Shown piece by piece: positions 1 through 9,385 of a stretch of DNA of 37,439 nt (position 1 is the first letter of the stretch; each line of letters starts with the position of its first letter). The stretch lies in contig JAKIUY010000035.1 in assembly GCA_021647315.1 (NCBI GenBank), positions 1-37,439 of the forward strand. Reading direction: 5' to 3'. A program made the translations under genes and the position numbers. Source of the stretch: Victivallaceae bacterium (lineage in GTDB: Bacteria; Verrucomicrobiota; Lentisphaeria; Victivallales; Victivallaceae). A model generated the notes under the pieces. It had not been told where the DNA came from. It did not search any database and was given only the letters and a program-made list of their open reading frames with translations.

Positions 1-115
1 AATAGCGAGCCTGCGAGCGGTTTATGCTGATTTTCCGCTTGAATTATGACTGCGAAATGATACTCAACATCATTTAAAAGACACCAGAAAAACTTTCATC
101 TTTTTTCATGCCGCT
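1..115 (+). repeat. Degenerate copy of the IS91-like element end
   Basis: The first 26 bases are identical to the minus strand starting at 30539, and the match continues with substitutions and small gaps for about 110 bases, ending in a shared AAACTTTCAT plus T-run. At 30539 this sequence is the outer end upstream of the recombinase remnant, so this is a second terminus of the same element family. No recombinase coding sequence follows it here, so it is a solo end or the edge of a decayed copy. The shared block contains the direct repeat GCGAG-CCT-GCGAG. Confidence 0.7.
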
Positions 116-262
116 TTTGACACTACCCTTTTCCTTTTGCTTTTGCTTTTTTATATTATAGTGCAATAAATTGATATTTACTTGCTATATTTTGACTATT
201 AAATATAATTTTGTGACTTTACTTTGAAAATATACTGCGTTTGATTTAACGAATGACTTTGA

Positions 263-301
263 CATAAAATAACCACGCCCAAAGGACGTGGTTGTTTTAT
301 G
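263..301 (-). terminator. Bidirectional hairpin terminator after the beta-helix gene
   Basis: A 15-bp stem (arms 263-277 and 287-301, one T-G wobble) encloses a 9-base loop. The core is AACCACG/CGTGGTT, and A/T tracts on both outer sides give a U-tract in either direction. It lies about 80 bases past the stop of the minus-strand gene that ends at 382, so it most likely ends that transcript. Confidence 0.7.
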
Positions 302-381
302 GACAATCAGCGGTACGTTGTCATAAAACACAATATGATCTATGTTGCCGACACAGCACAACATGTTGCGATTGATTAAAA

Positions 382-2970
382 TCAGAGATTGCCTACTATA
401 TCATCAAGAGTATATGAGTTGTCGGTATGTAAATTATCACTTGTATGAAAAACAATTGCATCAATATGGCCATCTTTCTCTCTCGCTCCAATTTTGAATA
501 TATAGATGAGACCTTTCTGTGCCCAGAACGTATCCATTTTTATCCATTGATATGTTCCTGAGTTTGCCGGATCATACCCGGCAAGAGTAAAATGACGCGC
601 AGTAATAGCATCAAGCGTCAGCTTAATTTCCTGTACATAGATACTGTCAGATCCTGATGGATTTCCAGAATCATTCCGCACTAGTGCATACGAATAGTAT
701 CTAGTTGAATTTGCAAACTGGACATTGAATTGAATTTCGGCATGAGGGTCAGTTGCAGTCATCGATTTGTTTGTTGCCCGAACCGCTTTTCCCGCAGATG
801 CACTGCTATCAGTGACAACCTCCCATTTCAGGGAACTTTCATCATAAAGGAAACCATCTTCAGCTTGAAACGCTAAGTAATCCGTTCCTGCGTCCTGAAC
901 CTTCATGGGCAAATGAGATTTTTTATTTGTATAGGCATGTACACCAAACTCCATTCGCTCTACACCATTCTCTTGGGCACCGATATCGGCAATACCATCT
1001 GAGAATCCAAGATTATTAGGATCTGAACTATCATTAATATTTTGAATCGTAACTCCTGCATTGTACCCGAGAGAACTTGAGTCAAGTTCAAAGTATCCAT
1101 ATGCAAGAGATGAATTTGATGCGTTGGTACTTAGTCGCCATGGCGTAGTCGCTGGATCGGTATCTGTATTTGCCAGATAAACCGGGATTCCGTTAATCCC
1201 CTGAAATCCGGTGACAACATCACTATAAGGAGAGCCTGGAGTTCCCATTGTTATACCATTAAACTTACCATTGTACAGGTTTGACTGATAGATGTTATTC
1301 TCATTCATTAATGTGGCAGAAAAAATATCTCTAGTAATTTGGTCGCTAATACTGTGCTCTATACTACTGCTTGGGTCTCCAATTTGTAAGATATTATTTT
1401 TAGCAATTACATTGAACATCTCACTTCCGTATCCTAGACCTATACGCGATCCTTTAGTCTTGCTTGTACCGGCAATCGGTTCTTGCAACACAGTATTATG
1501 ATAAATATATGTCAGCCCGCCGCAGTATGGGTTCAGGGAACCATCAATATGGGTTTCTCCCTTAACGAAGCCTCCATTTTTCCGGTCTGACAGTATTGCA
1601 ATAGGAGTTCCGTCAGGATTTTTGTCTGAAACATACGATTCAGCATAAATATTGCGAAAGATATACAGTGGCCCAATACAGGTTGGAGCCCCCGATATTC
1701 CGACTAATGTTTTGGTGATAAAATTTCCCCAAATGCGAACATTTAGGTTTCTTCCATCTGATTCGATAGCGTCGTCCCATGCATAACTTAAATCATTTGA
1801 GTAGATATCGGAATTAGCCGCAGGGAATCCTTCATTTGAAAAATTAGACCCGCCGGAAATAATATCTTCAAACTGATGATCTGGATCACTGCGTACAGTG
1901 TTGTATCGTATAACATGATTTCCTCCCGATGAATTACTCAAAAAACTAATTGCCATCGGGCCATAAGGGTGATTATCATTGTTACTTGGGTTGGTTTCCT
2001 CCCAGCTATTTGAGTCATAGCGAGGATGATGAATATAATTTCTTTGAATGGTAATTCGTTTTATTGTTCCAGAACTAGCATGAATCGCCGCTTGTCGTTT
2101 CCCAAATCCGGAGTTAGGTTCAATTTCTTCTCCCCATTTTGAAATATCAAGATCTTCAAAGATAATATTATTTGTATCCCCCATTAAAAGAATATTGGAT
2201 TGAACTGCATTCTTGAGGATATAGCCTCTGATAATAATATGATGAACATTTTTGAGTATGATGTTACTATTTCGAGTTTCTTGACCATCAATTGTCAAAC
2301 CGGTTCCATCATAAATAGTGTATCCTGCTTCAGTTCCAGAAAAATTATCTTCACCGATGATGTCTCCGTTGATGTCTTTTTCAACAACGAGATTTAAATC
2401 GCTACCAATTAAACTATTTGTCGCTTTAATTATGCCAATAGGGTAATTATCTGACCAAGTTGAAAAATGTTTATACCATTGTTGTTGTTCAACATCGTTT
2501 CGATACAGCGCTAATTTAAGTTGGTACAATGTTGCAGGTTTTAGATGAAGAATCGATCCCCTGTATTCTGGCGCCCGGCCGCCTTGTGCCGCTGTATCAC
2601 GAGAATCAAACCACAAGTTTTCTGTTTTGCTGTAATTCGCATTCGAGTCCTTGATGCGATACAGCACTTTTACTTGATCACCTGCCTGATAGCTAAAGCC
2701 AGTAGGTGAAAATGTAATACCGGCAGATTCATAAGTAGAAACAACGTCAATATCCCCTTCTGGTCCTGCCGCCAATGAATTGGTTAAACTCGCGAAAAAA
2801 AAGATCATTATCAACAAAATTGGAACAATTCTACCCGGAGTAGTGAGGAATGGATTTCCCCTTGTTCTGTCACTCTTGGTTAATGAAGTTTCAATATATC
2901 CCAATTCATCGCTAAACTGAGCCAATGTTTCTTCTTTCAATATTACTGCATTTTTTCTTGAGCAGTTCAT
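382..2970 (-). CDS. Secreted right-handed beta-helix protein with C-terminal carbohydrate-binding-like domain
   Basis: The 862-residue protein is probably exported and acts on or binds polysaccharide. The start at 2970 was chosen because AGGAG lies 6-7 bases upstream; an in-frame ATG at 3003 lacks such a site. A hydrophobic stretch at residues 48-68 ending SLAA looks like a signal sequence, but about 45 hydrophilic residues precede it, which is unusual. A fibronectin-III-like segment follows (about 80-180), then parallel beta-helix repeats rich in NNIIL/HHIII patterns (about 240-580), as in pectate-lyase-like and poly-lyase families, then a beta-sandwich opening FQAEDG (about 715-850) resembling CBM6/CBM35 modules. 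I cannot see a catalytic motif, so lyase, hydrolase or pure binding are all possible. A terminator at 3139-3175 separates it from the DUF4434 gene, so it is probably transcribed separately. Confidence 0.72.
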   Translation of the reverse strand: MNCSRKNAVILKEETLAQFSDELGYIETSLTKSDRTRGNPFLTTPGRIVPILLIMIFFFASLTNSLAAGPEGDIDVVSTYESAGITFSPTGFSYQAGDQVKVLYRIKDSNANYSKTENLWFDSRDTAAQGGRAPEYRGSILHLKPATLYQLKLALYRNDVEQQQWYKHFSTWSDNYPIGIIKATNSLIGSDLNLVVEKDINGDIIGEDNFSGTEAGYTIYDGTGLTIDGQETRNSNIILKNVHHIIIRGYILKNAVQSNILLMGDTNNIIFEDLDISKWGEEIEPNSGFGKRQAAIHASSGTIKRITIQRNYIHHPRYDSNSWEETNPSNNDNHPYGPMAISFLSNSSGGNHVIRYNTVRSDPDHQFEDIISGGSNFSNEGFPAANSDIYSNDLSYAWDDAIESDGRNLNVRIWGNFITKTLVGISGAPTCIGPLYIFRNIYAESYVSDKNPDGTPIAILSDRKNGGFVKGETHIDGSLNPYCGGLTYIYHNTVLQEPIAGTSKTKGSRIGLGYGSEMFNVIAKNNILQIGDPSSSIEHSISDQITRDIFSATLMNENNIYQSNLYNGKFNGITMGTPGSPYSDVVTGFQGINGIPVYLANTDTDPATTPWRLSTNASNSSLAYGYFELDSSSLGYNAGVTIQNINDSSDPNNLGFSDGIADIGAQENGVERMEFGVHAYTNKKSHLPMKVQDAGTDYLAFQAEDGFLYDESSLKWEVVTDSSASAGKAVRATNKSMTATDPHAEIQFNVQFANSTRYYSYALVRNDSGNPSGSDSIYVQEIKLTLDAITARHFTLAGYDPANSGTYQWIKMDTFWAQKGLIYIFKIGAREKDGHIDAIVFHTSDNLHTDNSYTLDDIVGNL

Positions 2971-3035
2971 GTCAATCTCCTGTAAATTTGCCTGATTCAA
3001 CAAATAATTACAATAGTTTAGTTTTAAAGCTACCT

Positions 3036-3066
3036 CTTTATGAAGAAATCCCTTTATGAAGAAATC
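3036..3066. repeat. Tandem 15-bp duplication in the leader of the beta-helix gene
   Basis: CTTTATGAAGAAATC occurs twice, at 3036-3050 and 3052-3066, with a 16-base period. It lies in the 5' leader of the beta-helix gene, whose start is at 2970. Apart from this and the terminator at 3139-3175, I see nothing coding in the gap 2971-3414. Confidence 0.75.
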
Positions 3067-3138
3067 TGATTTTTATCAGATATTCATTTTTACTCATACT
3101 TTGCTTTCCGTTTAACCTCCGCCGGTTAATATTTTTAA

Positions 3139-3175
3139 AAGACCGACTGAAAACCCATGTTCAGCCATCGGTCTT
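3139..3175 (-). terminator. Terminator downstream of the DUF4434 gene
   Basis: On the minus strand AAGACCGA pairs with TCGGTCTT, and CTGAA/TTCAG extends the stem past a small bulge. It is followed by TTTTAAAAA. It is placed to end the locus A transcript that leaves the gene stopping at 3415. Confidence 0.75.
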
Positions 3176-3414
3176 GAAATTTCATGTAACTCTTCATACT
3201 ACTAACCGTCATTTCCTTGTTTTTTATGCACATTTTTATTTTTGTATCAAAGTTAACTTGTTGACAGATAAAATATTACATTTTATTTTTCAACAGTAGG
3301 ATTTTTCTAAAAAAACCTTTCCAAACCCTACGCCAGTCAGGTTTGAAAATCTTCGTGTTCTTCTTTTCTTCGTGGTAAAAAAAGTTTTTAGTTGCGTTTT
3401 TGCGTTTTTGCTGT

Positions 3415-4515
3415 CTATTTTTTCCCTGATAGAACGGCATCCCGGTAGAGGACGTATTGTTCATATAGGGTTACTGCCCGTTCGCCACCGACTTTTACCG
3501 GATGATCCGGATGCTGCATTAATCCCGGATACTGGAAGATAATCTGTTTTTCCACATAGGGGGCGGTGAGATCGAGCTGGGCGGCAATTCTGGCAATTTC
3601 GCTTGGCACCAGGGTGAGATTATGATCCAGTTCCCAAATTTCAACATCATTCCACAACGCAGTCCGGCCACGTTCACGGAAATAGGTATTCCAATAACTC
3701 ATATTTGCCAGATCCCCATTATGATCCTTCCACCCGTCATGTGCAAATTGCAGTGCTTGGTAAAAATATGGCAAGCGATCAAGTGCCTGATGACGGTTGG
3801 CCAAGCCGGAACGTCCATGCGGGTCTGGTTCTAAACCAACGCCGACGGTGTCCTGATAAGCAATAATGTCCACATCAATATCCTGTAGCAGGGTTGCACT
3901 CATCAAACGGTCGGCGTTAGGCGAAATCATAAAAGGGCAATCGGCCAGTTCGCGGATTGCCGGAACTATTTTCTGTAAACTATCACGACCGGAAATTGAG
4001 CTTGGGGGATATTCGTATGACCAGTACCAACCGCCGAAAGAGGGACGCGTACCGTAAAGTTCCAACAGTTCCAGGGCTGGAATTCTGGCCTGTTCAATTA
4101 CATCGTCGGTAAATAGATAGGGATCTTTAGTGAACATCGTTCCGATGCCATAAATGATCGTCATACCAAGCTCATCCGCTTCATCAACTATAGCACCAAA
4201 CGGATCACCTTTAATCCATTCCAGTTTCTGCCAGGTTTTACTATTGTAATAGGTTTTGGGATTATCCCAGCCGGTAGTCGTCCGGGACTTAGCACCACAT
4301 TGTGGATGCTTAGCACCATGCCGACAGTCAATTGCCTGTTGAAGAATCAAGGTATCAATCCCGATTGCGGCCATATCACGAATCATCTGGCGCCAATGCT
4401 CTTCAGTCAAACTGCGTAGAGCATCGTTAAACCTTAATCCTTCAGCATCGTGAAAATGGTCAATGCCGATGAATGTCCCGCTGATCAACCGATTGTTGTT
4501 ATTTTGTGTTGTCAT
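3415..4515 (-). CDS. DUF4434-like TIM-barrel protein, probable glycoside hydrolase relative
   Basis: The 366-residue protein has no signal peptide, so it is probably cytoplasmic. It opens ISGTFIGIDHFHD and continues with WRQMIRDMAAIGIDTLILQQ, the pattern of DUF4434 proteins, which are predicted TIM barrels found near glycan-use genes. FGGWYWSYEYPPSS (about residue 165) is the conserved aromatic/acidic barrel strand of that group, and the Tyr/Glu there is a plausible active-site element. ISPNADR and IIAYQDTVGVG mark later barrel strands. It is the last gene of locus A, separated from the hydrolase-like gene above it by the structured repeat at 4581-4675. The biochemical activity of the family is not established to my knowledge. 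The start codon has only a weak upstream purine tract. Confidence 0.75.
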   Translation of the reverse strand: MTTQNNNNRLISGTFIGIDHFHDAEGLRFNDALRSLTEEHWRQMIRDMAAIGIDTLILQQAIDCRHGAKHPQCGAKSRTTTGWDNPKTYYNSKTWQKLEWIKGDPFGAIVDEADELGMTIIYGIGTMFTKDPYLFTDDVIEQARIPALELLELYGTRPSFGGWYWSYEYPPSSISGRDSLQKIVPAIRELADCPFMISPNADRLMSATLLQDIDVDIIAYQDTVGVGLEPDPHGRSGLANRHQALDRLPYFYQALQFAHDGWKDHNGDLANMSYWNTYFRERGRTALWNDVEIWELDHNLTLVPSEIARIAAQLDLTAPYVEKQIIFQYPGLMQHPDHPVKVGGERAVTLYEQYVLYRDAVLSGKK

Positions 4516-4580
4516 ATTTTAAATTCCATATTTTTTATTATGCATATAAGTCAAATCTTAAACATTCTATAATTAAAGAT

Positions 4581-4675
4581 TCTGGAGGGTGAAAGTCCCT
4601 TGAGCTTTGTGAGCCTAAGCGAACATTTTTAACAGACGTGATCGTCTGTAGCTCGACAGAGTCTCGCCCTCCAGA
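4581..4675. repeat. Structured repeat, complete copy (related to 8011-8087)
   Basis: This 95-bp unit is closed by inverted ends CTGGAGGGtGA (4582-4592) and TCgCCCTCCAG (4664-4674). Inside it lies a perfect 7-bp hairpin ACAGACG-TGAT-CGTCTGT (4632-4649). The blocks next to each end recur at 8011-8087 in swapped order. It starts 2 bases after the stop codon of the gene ending at 4678, so it could act as a 3' RNA structure as well as being a mobile repeat. Confidence 0.7.
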
Positions 4676-4677
4676 GT

Positions 4678-7600
4678 TTATTGCCTAAAAATTAATATTC
4701 TATAATCACGCGGTTTCATGGTTACTTTGAATGTCGCGTTATTTACCTTGATCACCGTTTTTGATTCCGCATCAGTCAGCTGTTTGATTGAGCCAAGACC
4801 ATATTTTGCCATTTGTTTTAGGTCAAGTTTAATCGTAAACGCTCGTTGGCGGTCAGTATCATTCATCAGAATAAACATTGCCTTACCTTGATCAATATAG
4901 GCTGAAACCATAGCACGTTCATTATTTGGTTTGACCAGCTTGAGTGGTTTCTGCTCCATCCAATAGCCGAAGAACGGAGTATCATCTGCCATGCCGAATT
5001 CATCTTCAAGCCGCCAGAAATCATCCATTTCGATCCCGAAAATAGGATATATTTTGGCATCGTGAACAAGAAAGTAGCCTTTGAAATGGCGCAGGTGCTG
5101 CTGTTGATTTTTCAGTTTTCCCGCGAGAAAGGGTTTGTATTTACTTCGGCGGTGATTTTTGAAGGCTCGGGCAAACTGTGGAATAAACAGATTTGGCTGT
5201 CCAAACTGACGCGACAAAAATGAGGCGCGGAACATCGCCGGTTCGAATATATTATAGTATGATTCATCTTTAGCTACCGACCCCAGGTAAAGTTCACCGT
5301 CGACCAGAATATCGGAAAAACTATTAACCGGGGTAATGTGCTTAGCCGACATGTGACGGACAATCATAGCATCTGGATCATAATCTTTGACCATCACATA
5401 CATCCGTTTTGCCAAGTCACGAGCGCCAAGCAGACTATAGGTATCGTGCAGCACCCCGTCATCATCGGTCCAACCGCAACCGTGAGCTTTATTGCGGCAG
5501 CGATTCGGCCATTGGTTGTCAAAATAGAGGTTTTTCATATCTAGTTTTTTCTGGGTTGCCTTGAATTTCCAGGTGTAGAAATCCCGATATGATGGTGAAT
5601 TATTACAGACAAAAGCTTCAGCCCACTGCAGGTCATTAGGTTTAGCGTAACTGCCGGTAACTGGCGGATTTTTGCTCCAGAGCTCAGCCCACCATGGCCA
5701 TTCGGGAAAATATGGTGACATGGTAAATCCAGCAAAATAGTGGAATGGTCGGGTGAATTTACGTTCATAATCTTTACGAACCACCTGGTAGTTTGACTTT
5801 GTAAACTCGGTGTCAGGGACGTTATGGCGGCTTGACCAAGGGAACCAGATTTTGATATTCTGCTGATCGCGCTGTTTGCGCCAGTTTTTAACTAAAGGTC
5901 TAACCGGAGTCGGCTGAAAACCAAATGCAAGGTTACGGGTTTTATTCAGTACAATTTTTGTATCAACAATATTCAGGCGCAGAACTTTTGTCCTGTTTTC
6001 CGTAATCAGTTGCAACGTCTGTGCTTTTTTACTGTTATGCCATCCTTTGAGAGTTTCGGCAAACCATTCCAAACCGATATCTTCATTGCCGACCCAGATA
6101 ACTGGATCGTACTGATAAAGGTCGGAATTGATAGTTTTATTGGTTAATGTTCCGGCAAAACCTTTTTTGTTGTGCATATAGAACTTGCGCATCTGATTGA
6201 ACAATGTAGCGCAATTTTTCCGTATCGGCACCTCAAGGGTCATCCGATTGACGGTAAATGAGGTTTTCGGCGTGACTTTAAGCTTCAACCACATAAAACC
6301 ATCATATTCGATCGTAATATTAGCCGTTATTGTCAATTGTCCATTGCTTGCGCTATTTTCAAACTCAATCGCGGTCGGGGTTTGTTTGAGCACTTTAAAT
6401 TTTGCCGGAGCGGTAAACGGTTTACCATTGATCACCAGTTGCATCGGATTATTCAATAACTCATATTTACCCGAGCTTATCTGTACGGGAAAAAGTTGAT
6501 TGGCAAACATAAATTTGCGTCCCCAACAGGTAACGGTATTATCATCAAGCAGTTTTATTGCAGTCCATGGTGCAGGAACTTTCGCACTGATTCCACATTG
6601 GCTATTGATCCAGGCTGGCGGCGAGGTTGGAATTGCATAGGCAATTTCATTAATCGAAGCCTTTTCGCCTTTGCCGACAATCGGGGTAATCCGGATCGTA
6701 TAGCGTCCGGGAGCAAGTAGGCTGACATCAATCGTTTTGTCATATTCTGTATCGCTGGAGGTAAAGATTTGCTGAGCCACCACTTTTTTTGTTGAATTTA
6801 ACAGTTCAACTTTGACTTTATAAGGTTTAAAGTCAGAACGGAATCGCGACAGTAAAAAGGAAAGCCGTAAAACTTTTTTCGTGCGCTCAGTCCGGGCAAA
6901 CACTTTACTGATTTTCAACGGTGCATTATTTAACATCGGTTTGCTGAATTTATAACTGCCGTAAAGCGCCGCAACCTGTTGGGCTGACAATGGCGCGTCA
7001 AAAATTTTGACATCATCAATCAAGGTTTTATCCATCAATGTTTTCCAGCTTTTACTGCCCCCGATTTTTACCCATGGGAATGGGGTCCGGGGTGGGGTTG
7101 CGACCGGTTTAGTATCAACTACCAGACCATCAAGATAGAGCCAGATCTTCTGCTCATTCCAAGTACAGGTAATAAAATGCCACTGATTAAGCTTCCAGTT
7201 GCGGATGTTTTTCCGAGCAATGGTATAAGCTCGTTCTTTGCGGCTTTTTGCCTTTTTTGCTCCATAAAGAAAGAATAGGTCACGATTATCAAAGTATTTA
7301 TAAATGACCAGAAATGAATCTTTGCCGCTGGCTTCAAAAAAGATATGAAAATTATGATCCGTCGCCTGCCAGTCAACCGGTTTGACCCAGAAGGAGATTG
7401 TTCCTTGCTTGGTGTTGATAATATTTTCACCAGGATAGGTGATTGAGAAAAAATCACCGGGATTTTTGCCAATTTTACCAATCAGCGCCGCTTTATCTTT
7501 CACTCCGGGTTGTAGCAAACGGGACAGACTTTCAAAAACCACCTTCTGGGTATGTTTGCCGGGGGCTGTTTTCCCATGAATTTTAGCAGTAAAATCTGTA

Positions 7601-7695
7601 TCAAACGGCGCATGAAAAATCAGTTTAGGTTCAGCCAACACGCTGATGCCAGCTAACATTAAAACAGTTAAAATGATTGTACGGGTTAATTTCAT
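4678..7695 (-). CDS. Secreted LamG-domain glycoside hydrolase-like protein (GH123_N/DUF6067-like)
   Basis: The 1005-residue protein has a clear signal peptide (MKLTRTIILTVLMLAGISVLA, cut about residue 21). Residues 25-250 form a LamG/concanavalin-like jelly roll: IFHAPFD, GTISFWVKP, WHFITCTWN, LYLDG and LIDDVKIFDAPLS are its hallmark strands. After a linker, YDPVIWVGNEDIGLEWFAE near residue 540 is typical of the GH123 N-terminal/DUF6067 beta module. The remainder resembles a TIM barrel with LYFDNQWP and HGCGWTDDDG motifs, and the C-terminal 80 residues form a beta domain of the type that closes many such enzymes. The likely job is cleavage of a complex glycan outside the cytoplasm. AAGGAT lies 8 bases before the ATG. 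The gene follows the prepilin-like gene in locus A with 424 bases between. Substrate is unknown. Confidence 0.78.
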   Translation of the reverse strand: MKLTRTIILTVLMLAGISVLAEPKLIFHAPFDTDFTAKIHGKTAPGKHTQKVVFESLSRLLQPGVKDKAALIGKIGKNPGDFFSITYPGENIINTKQGTISFWVKPVDWQATDHNFHIFFEASGKDSFLVIYKYFDNRDLFFLYGAKKAKSRKERAYTIARKNIRNWKLNQWHFITCTWNEQKIWLYLDGLVVDTKPVATPPRTPFPWVKIGGSKSWKTLMDKTLIDDVKIFDAPLSAQQVAALYGSYKFSKPMLNNAPLKISKVFARTERTKKVLRLSFLLSRFRSDFKPYKVKVELLNSTKKVVAQQIFTSSDTEYDKTIDVSLLAPGRYTIRITPIVGKGEKASINEIAYAIPTSPPAWINSQCGISAKVPAPWTAIKLLDDNTVTCWGRKFMFANQLFPVQISSGKYELLNNPMQLVINGKPFTAPAKFKVLKQTPTAIEFENSASNGQLTITANITIEYDGFMWLKLKVTPKTSFTVNRMTLEVPIRKNCATLFNQMRKFYMHNKKGFAGTLTNKTINSDLYQYDPVIWVGNEDIGLEWFAETLKGWHNSKKAQTLQLITENRTKVLRLNIVDTKIVLNKTRNLAFGFQPTPVRPLVKNWRKQRDQQNIKIWFPWSSRHNVPDTEFTKSNYQVVRKDYERKFTRPFHYFAGFTMSPYFPEWPWWAELWSKNPPVTGSYAKPNDLQWAEAFVCNNSPSYRDFYTWKFKATQKKLDMKNLYFDNQWPNRCRNKAHGCGWTDDDGVLHDTYSLLGARDLAKRMYVMVKDYDPDAMIVRHMSAKHITPVNSFSDILVDGELYLGSVAKDESYYNIFEPAMFRASFLSRQFGQPNLFIPQFARAFKNHRRSKYKPFLAGKLKNQQQHLRHFKGYFLVHDAKIYPIFGIEMDDFWRLEDEFGMADDTPFFGYWMEQKPLKLVKPNNERAMVSAYIDQGKAMFILMNDTDRQRAFTIKLDLKQMAKYGLGSIKQLTDAESKTVIKVNNATFKVTMKPRDYRILIFRQ

Positions 7696-7871
7696 TTTAT
7701 AATAATCCTTATTTTTAAACAGATTTCCGTCAATAAAGTTATACCCATTATGGGTAGTTTTTAGTTAGTTTATCTGGCAAATTAAGCTCAATTGTACAGA
7801 ATAAAAGTTTAAAATTTAACCTAAACGAATATAGACAATATTACGAAAAGTCAGTGTAAATACAGTTTTTT

Positions 7872-7932
7872 GTTGGAGTGCGAATAGTATGTCCTCGCAC
7901 GACCTTGCAAAGCAAGGACTTCAGTATCCAAC
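7872..7932. other. Three-way-junction-like structured spacer
   Basis: An outer stem GTTGGA/TCCAAC (7872-7877, 7927-7932) encloses two hairpins: GTGCG/CGCAC (7878-7882, 7896-7900) and CCTTGC-AAA-GCAAGG (7903-7917). It lies between the prepilin-like gene and the next gene of locus A. It could be an intergenic repeat family or an RNA processing or attenuation site. Confidence 0.5.
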
Positions 7933-8010
7933 GGTGCTTTATAACCTTTTCGAACGCCGTTTAATTAGATGAATGAATAAAAAATCCATTCTCAATATCG
8001 ACATTTTTGA

Positions 8011-8087
8011 CTCAAGGGACTTTCGCCCTCCATATCTCATATGGAGATCTTTGCTGGAGGGCAAGACTCTGTCGAGCTTGTTAAAAC
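8011..8087. repeat. Structured repeat, circularly permuted copy (related to 4581-4675)
   Basis: Block 8011-8032 (CTCAAGGGACTTTCGCCCTCC) matches one end of the 4581-4675 unit, and block 8054-8087 (CTGGAGGGCAAGACTCTGTC and on to GTTAAAAC) matches the other end. Here the two ends face each other across a 21-base, nearly palindromic AT-rich spacer rather than enclosing the unit. That is what the junction of two tandem units would look like. It begins shortly after the prepilin-like gene stop at 8120. Confidence 0.68.
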
Positions 8088-8119
8088 AGCGGATTATAAT
8101 TGCTGATATAGCTATACTC

Positions 8120-8899
8120 CTACCACAATTTAGCAGAATCAAATGTTCCACCGCCTCCAGCCATAAATGCACCTTGAACTGTTGCCGTGGGCTTGGGAAA
8201 CATCTGTGGTCTCAAAGATCCTTTCACATGTTTATCAGCAAACAGCGCATTCGCGCCCCCACTGTGGATAAAACCGATGGTCAAACCAGCGGGATAATCT
8301 ATAGCTCTTATTCCCCAAGTACCACTTGCCTGATATCGATTGGTAGGGTCGCCGCCCAAGCCTAAAGCTCCATTCCGAGCTCCACCATCCCAAATTAGAC
8401 CTGTTTTTGATGGTTTACGCAAAATACTGTTTTTCCTCATAGTATAAGTTGCGTTATCCTTACCGGGGTAAGATATTAAGGTATAATTCCAAGCATAATT
8501 TGTCCGATAATCTCCATGGACTTTACCGGGATATGGAACCAGTTTATTAGTTACACAGTAAAATTCAGGAATTGATGCAGTCGCTGAACCGTACCAGGTG
8601 GCTTTTTTCTGCATATAAGGAAAAAGCGTAAGCATCCAGCGCCCAGTTTCAACTGTTGAAGTATTATTCGGGGGATAATAGTCAGCGTTATCATCTTCAT
8701 ACATTGCAATCGCCATCCCAATCTGTTTCTGTTTATTGACACATTCAATTGCATGCGCCTTCTCTCTTGCCATATTCAATGCTGGCAACAACATTGAGGC
8801 CAGAATCGCGATAATCGCGATTACAACGAGCAATTCAATGAGTGTGAATCTTAACAAACTGCGACTTTTGGACGAAACGTGATGGTTATTTGCTTTCAT
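8120..8899 (-). CDS. Prepilin-like protein (N-terminal cleavage/methylation domain)
   Basis: The 259-residue protein has the type IV/type II secretion prepilin leader: 17 mostly basic and polar residues, then [13 protein letters not shown], with the fifth-position Glu needed for processing and N-methylation, followed by ASMLLPALN. This should be cut by a prepilin peptidase and held in the inner membrane or built into a pseudopilus. The C-terminal region has [14 protein letters not shown], which matches the H-x9-DG motif of this PVC family except that Lys replaces the Gly. AAGGAG lies 8 bases before the ATG. It is the first gene after the operator-promoter at 9043-9094 and precedes two glycan-related genes. 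A role in glycan capture or secretion is my inference; no pilus assembly genes are in the window. Confidence 0.88.
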   Translation of the reverse strand: MKANNHHVSSKSRSLLRFTLIELLVVIAIIAILASMLLPALNMAREKAHAIECVNKQKQIGMAIAMYEDDNADYYPPNNTSTVETGRWMLTLFPYMQKKATWYGSATASIPEFYCVTNKLVPYPGKVHGDYRTNYAWNYTLISYPGKDNATYTMRKNSILRKPSKTGLIWDGGARNGALGLGGDPTNRYQASGTWGIRAIDYPAGLTIGFIHSGGANALFADKHVKGSLRPQMFPKPTATVQGAFMAGGGGTFDSAKLW

Positions 8900-8962
8900 A
8901 CTCTTTACTCCTTAGTTTTGCTGGCCGATAGTTTTACAGCCAAACTTTGTTGTAATACTAAT

Positions 8963-8983
8963 GACGGTGCGGAAGCAGCCGTC
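8963..8983 (-). other. Hairpin in the prepilin gene leader
   Basis: GACGGTGC-GGAA-GCAGCCGTC forms an 8-bp stem with one bulged base and a 4-base loop. It lies in the roughly 137-base 5' leader between the promoter at 9043-9071 and the start codon at 8899. No known riboswitch class is recognised. It may stabilise the message or respond to a regulator. Confidence 0.45.
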
Positions 8984-9042
8984 CTACTCTTGATTAGCGT
9001 TTAAAGCGTACTAAATTTTCATCAATCTTTGCTTACCTTTCT

Positions 9043-9094
9043 ATTATAACACAAAAAAACAGCAATGTCAAGCCTTTTCTTTAAAACGTTTTAA
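9043..9094 (-). promoter_or_regulatory. Sigma70-type promoter with LacI-family operator for the prepilin-like gene
   Basis: On the minus strand TTGACA (9066-9071) and TATAAT (9043-9048) are exactly 17 bases apart, a full consensus promoter. The perfect palindrome TTAAAACGTTTTAA (9081-9094), with the central CG typical of LacI-family operators, begins 9 bases upstream of -35. The same arrangement occurs before lacI at 10502-10549. The operator centre lies near -51, a position where such proteins may activate or may repress together with a second site. Confidence 0.82.
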
Positions 9095-9182
9095 TTTTTT
9101 TATTTTTATAGGGATTGATATTTAAAAAATCTTACAAATTTCAGTTTTATAATCCCGTAGGGAGAAATTAAATATATTTTAG

Positions 9183-9211
9183 CTCCATAGGTGAGATTCA
9201 ATCCTATGGAG
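9183..9211. terminator. Hairpin between lacI and the prepilin gene
   Basis: CTCCATAGG and CCTATGGAG form a perfect 9-bp stem with an 11-base loop. On the minus strand it lies past the lacI stop and before the prepilin promoter, fitting a terminator or insulator, although the following U-tract is weak. On the plus strand a T6 run occurs 12 bases later. Confidence 0.5.
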
Positions 9212-9385
9212 TTATACGTTATTTTTTATATTGACTGGATCATCTATAGTAAAAGCTATATTCTGCTTGCCAAAATCAAAGATGCTAAAGTCCATTTTTG
9301 TCGTTTCCGTAAATGTTTTATCAACATCAGGCGCAGGTAGATTTATAATCAATGTTCAATGTTCATCTCACCGTCTCCTGGGATT

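Noticed and set aside
3276..3464. A 62-codon minus-strand frame rich in Lys.
   Set aside because: It overlaps the end of the DUF4434 gene, has no ribosome binding site and is low-complexity AT-rich sequence.
4581..4675. Possible group II intron remnant, because GTGAAAGTCCC and GCCTAAGCGAAC resemble intron domain I text.
   Set aside because: No domain V, no maturase and no intron boundary are visible; the closed inverted ends and the permuted second copy fit a short structured repeat better.
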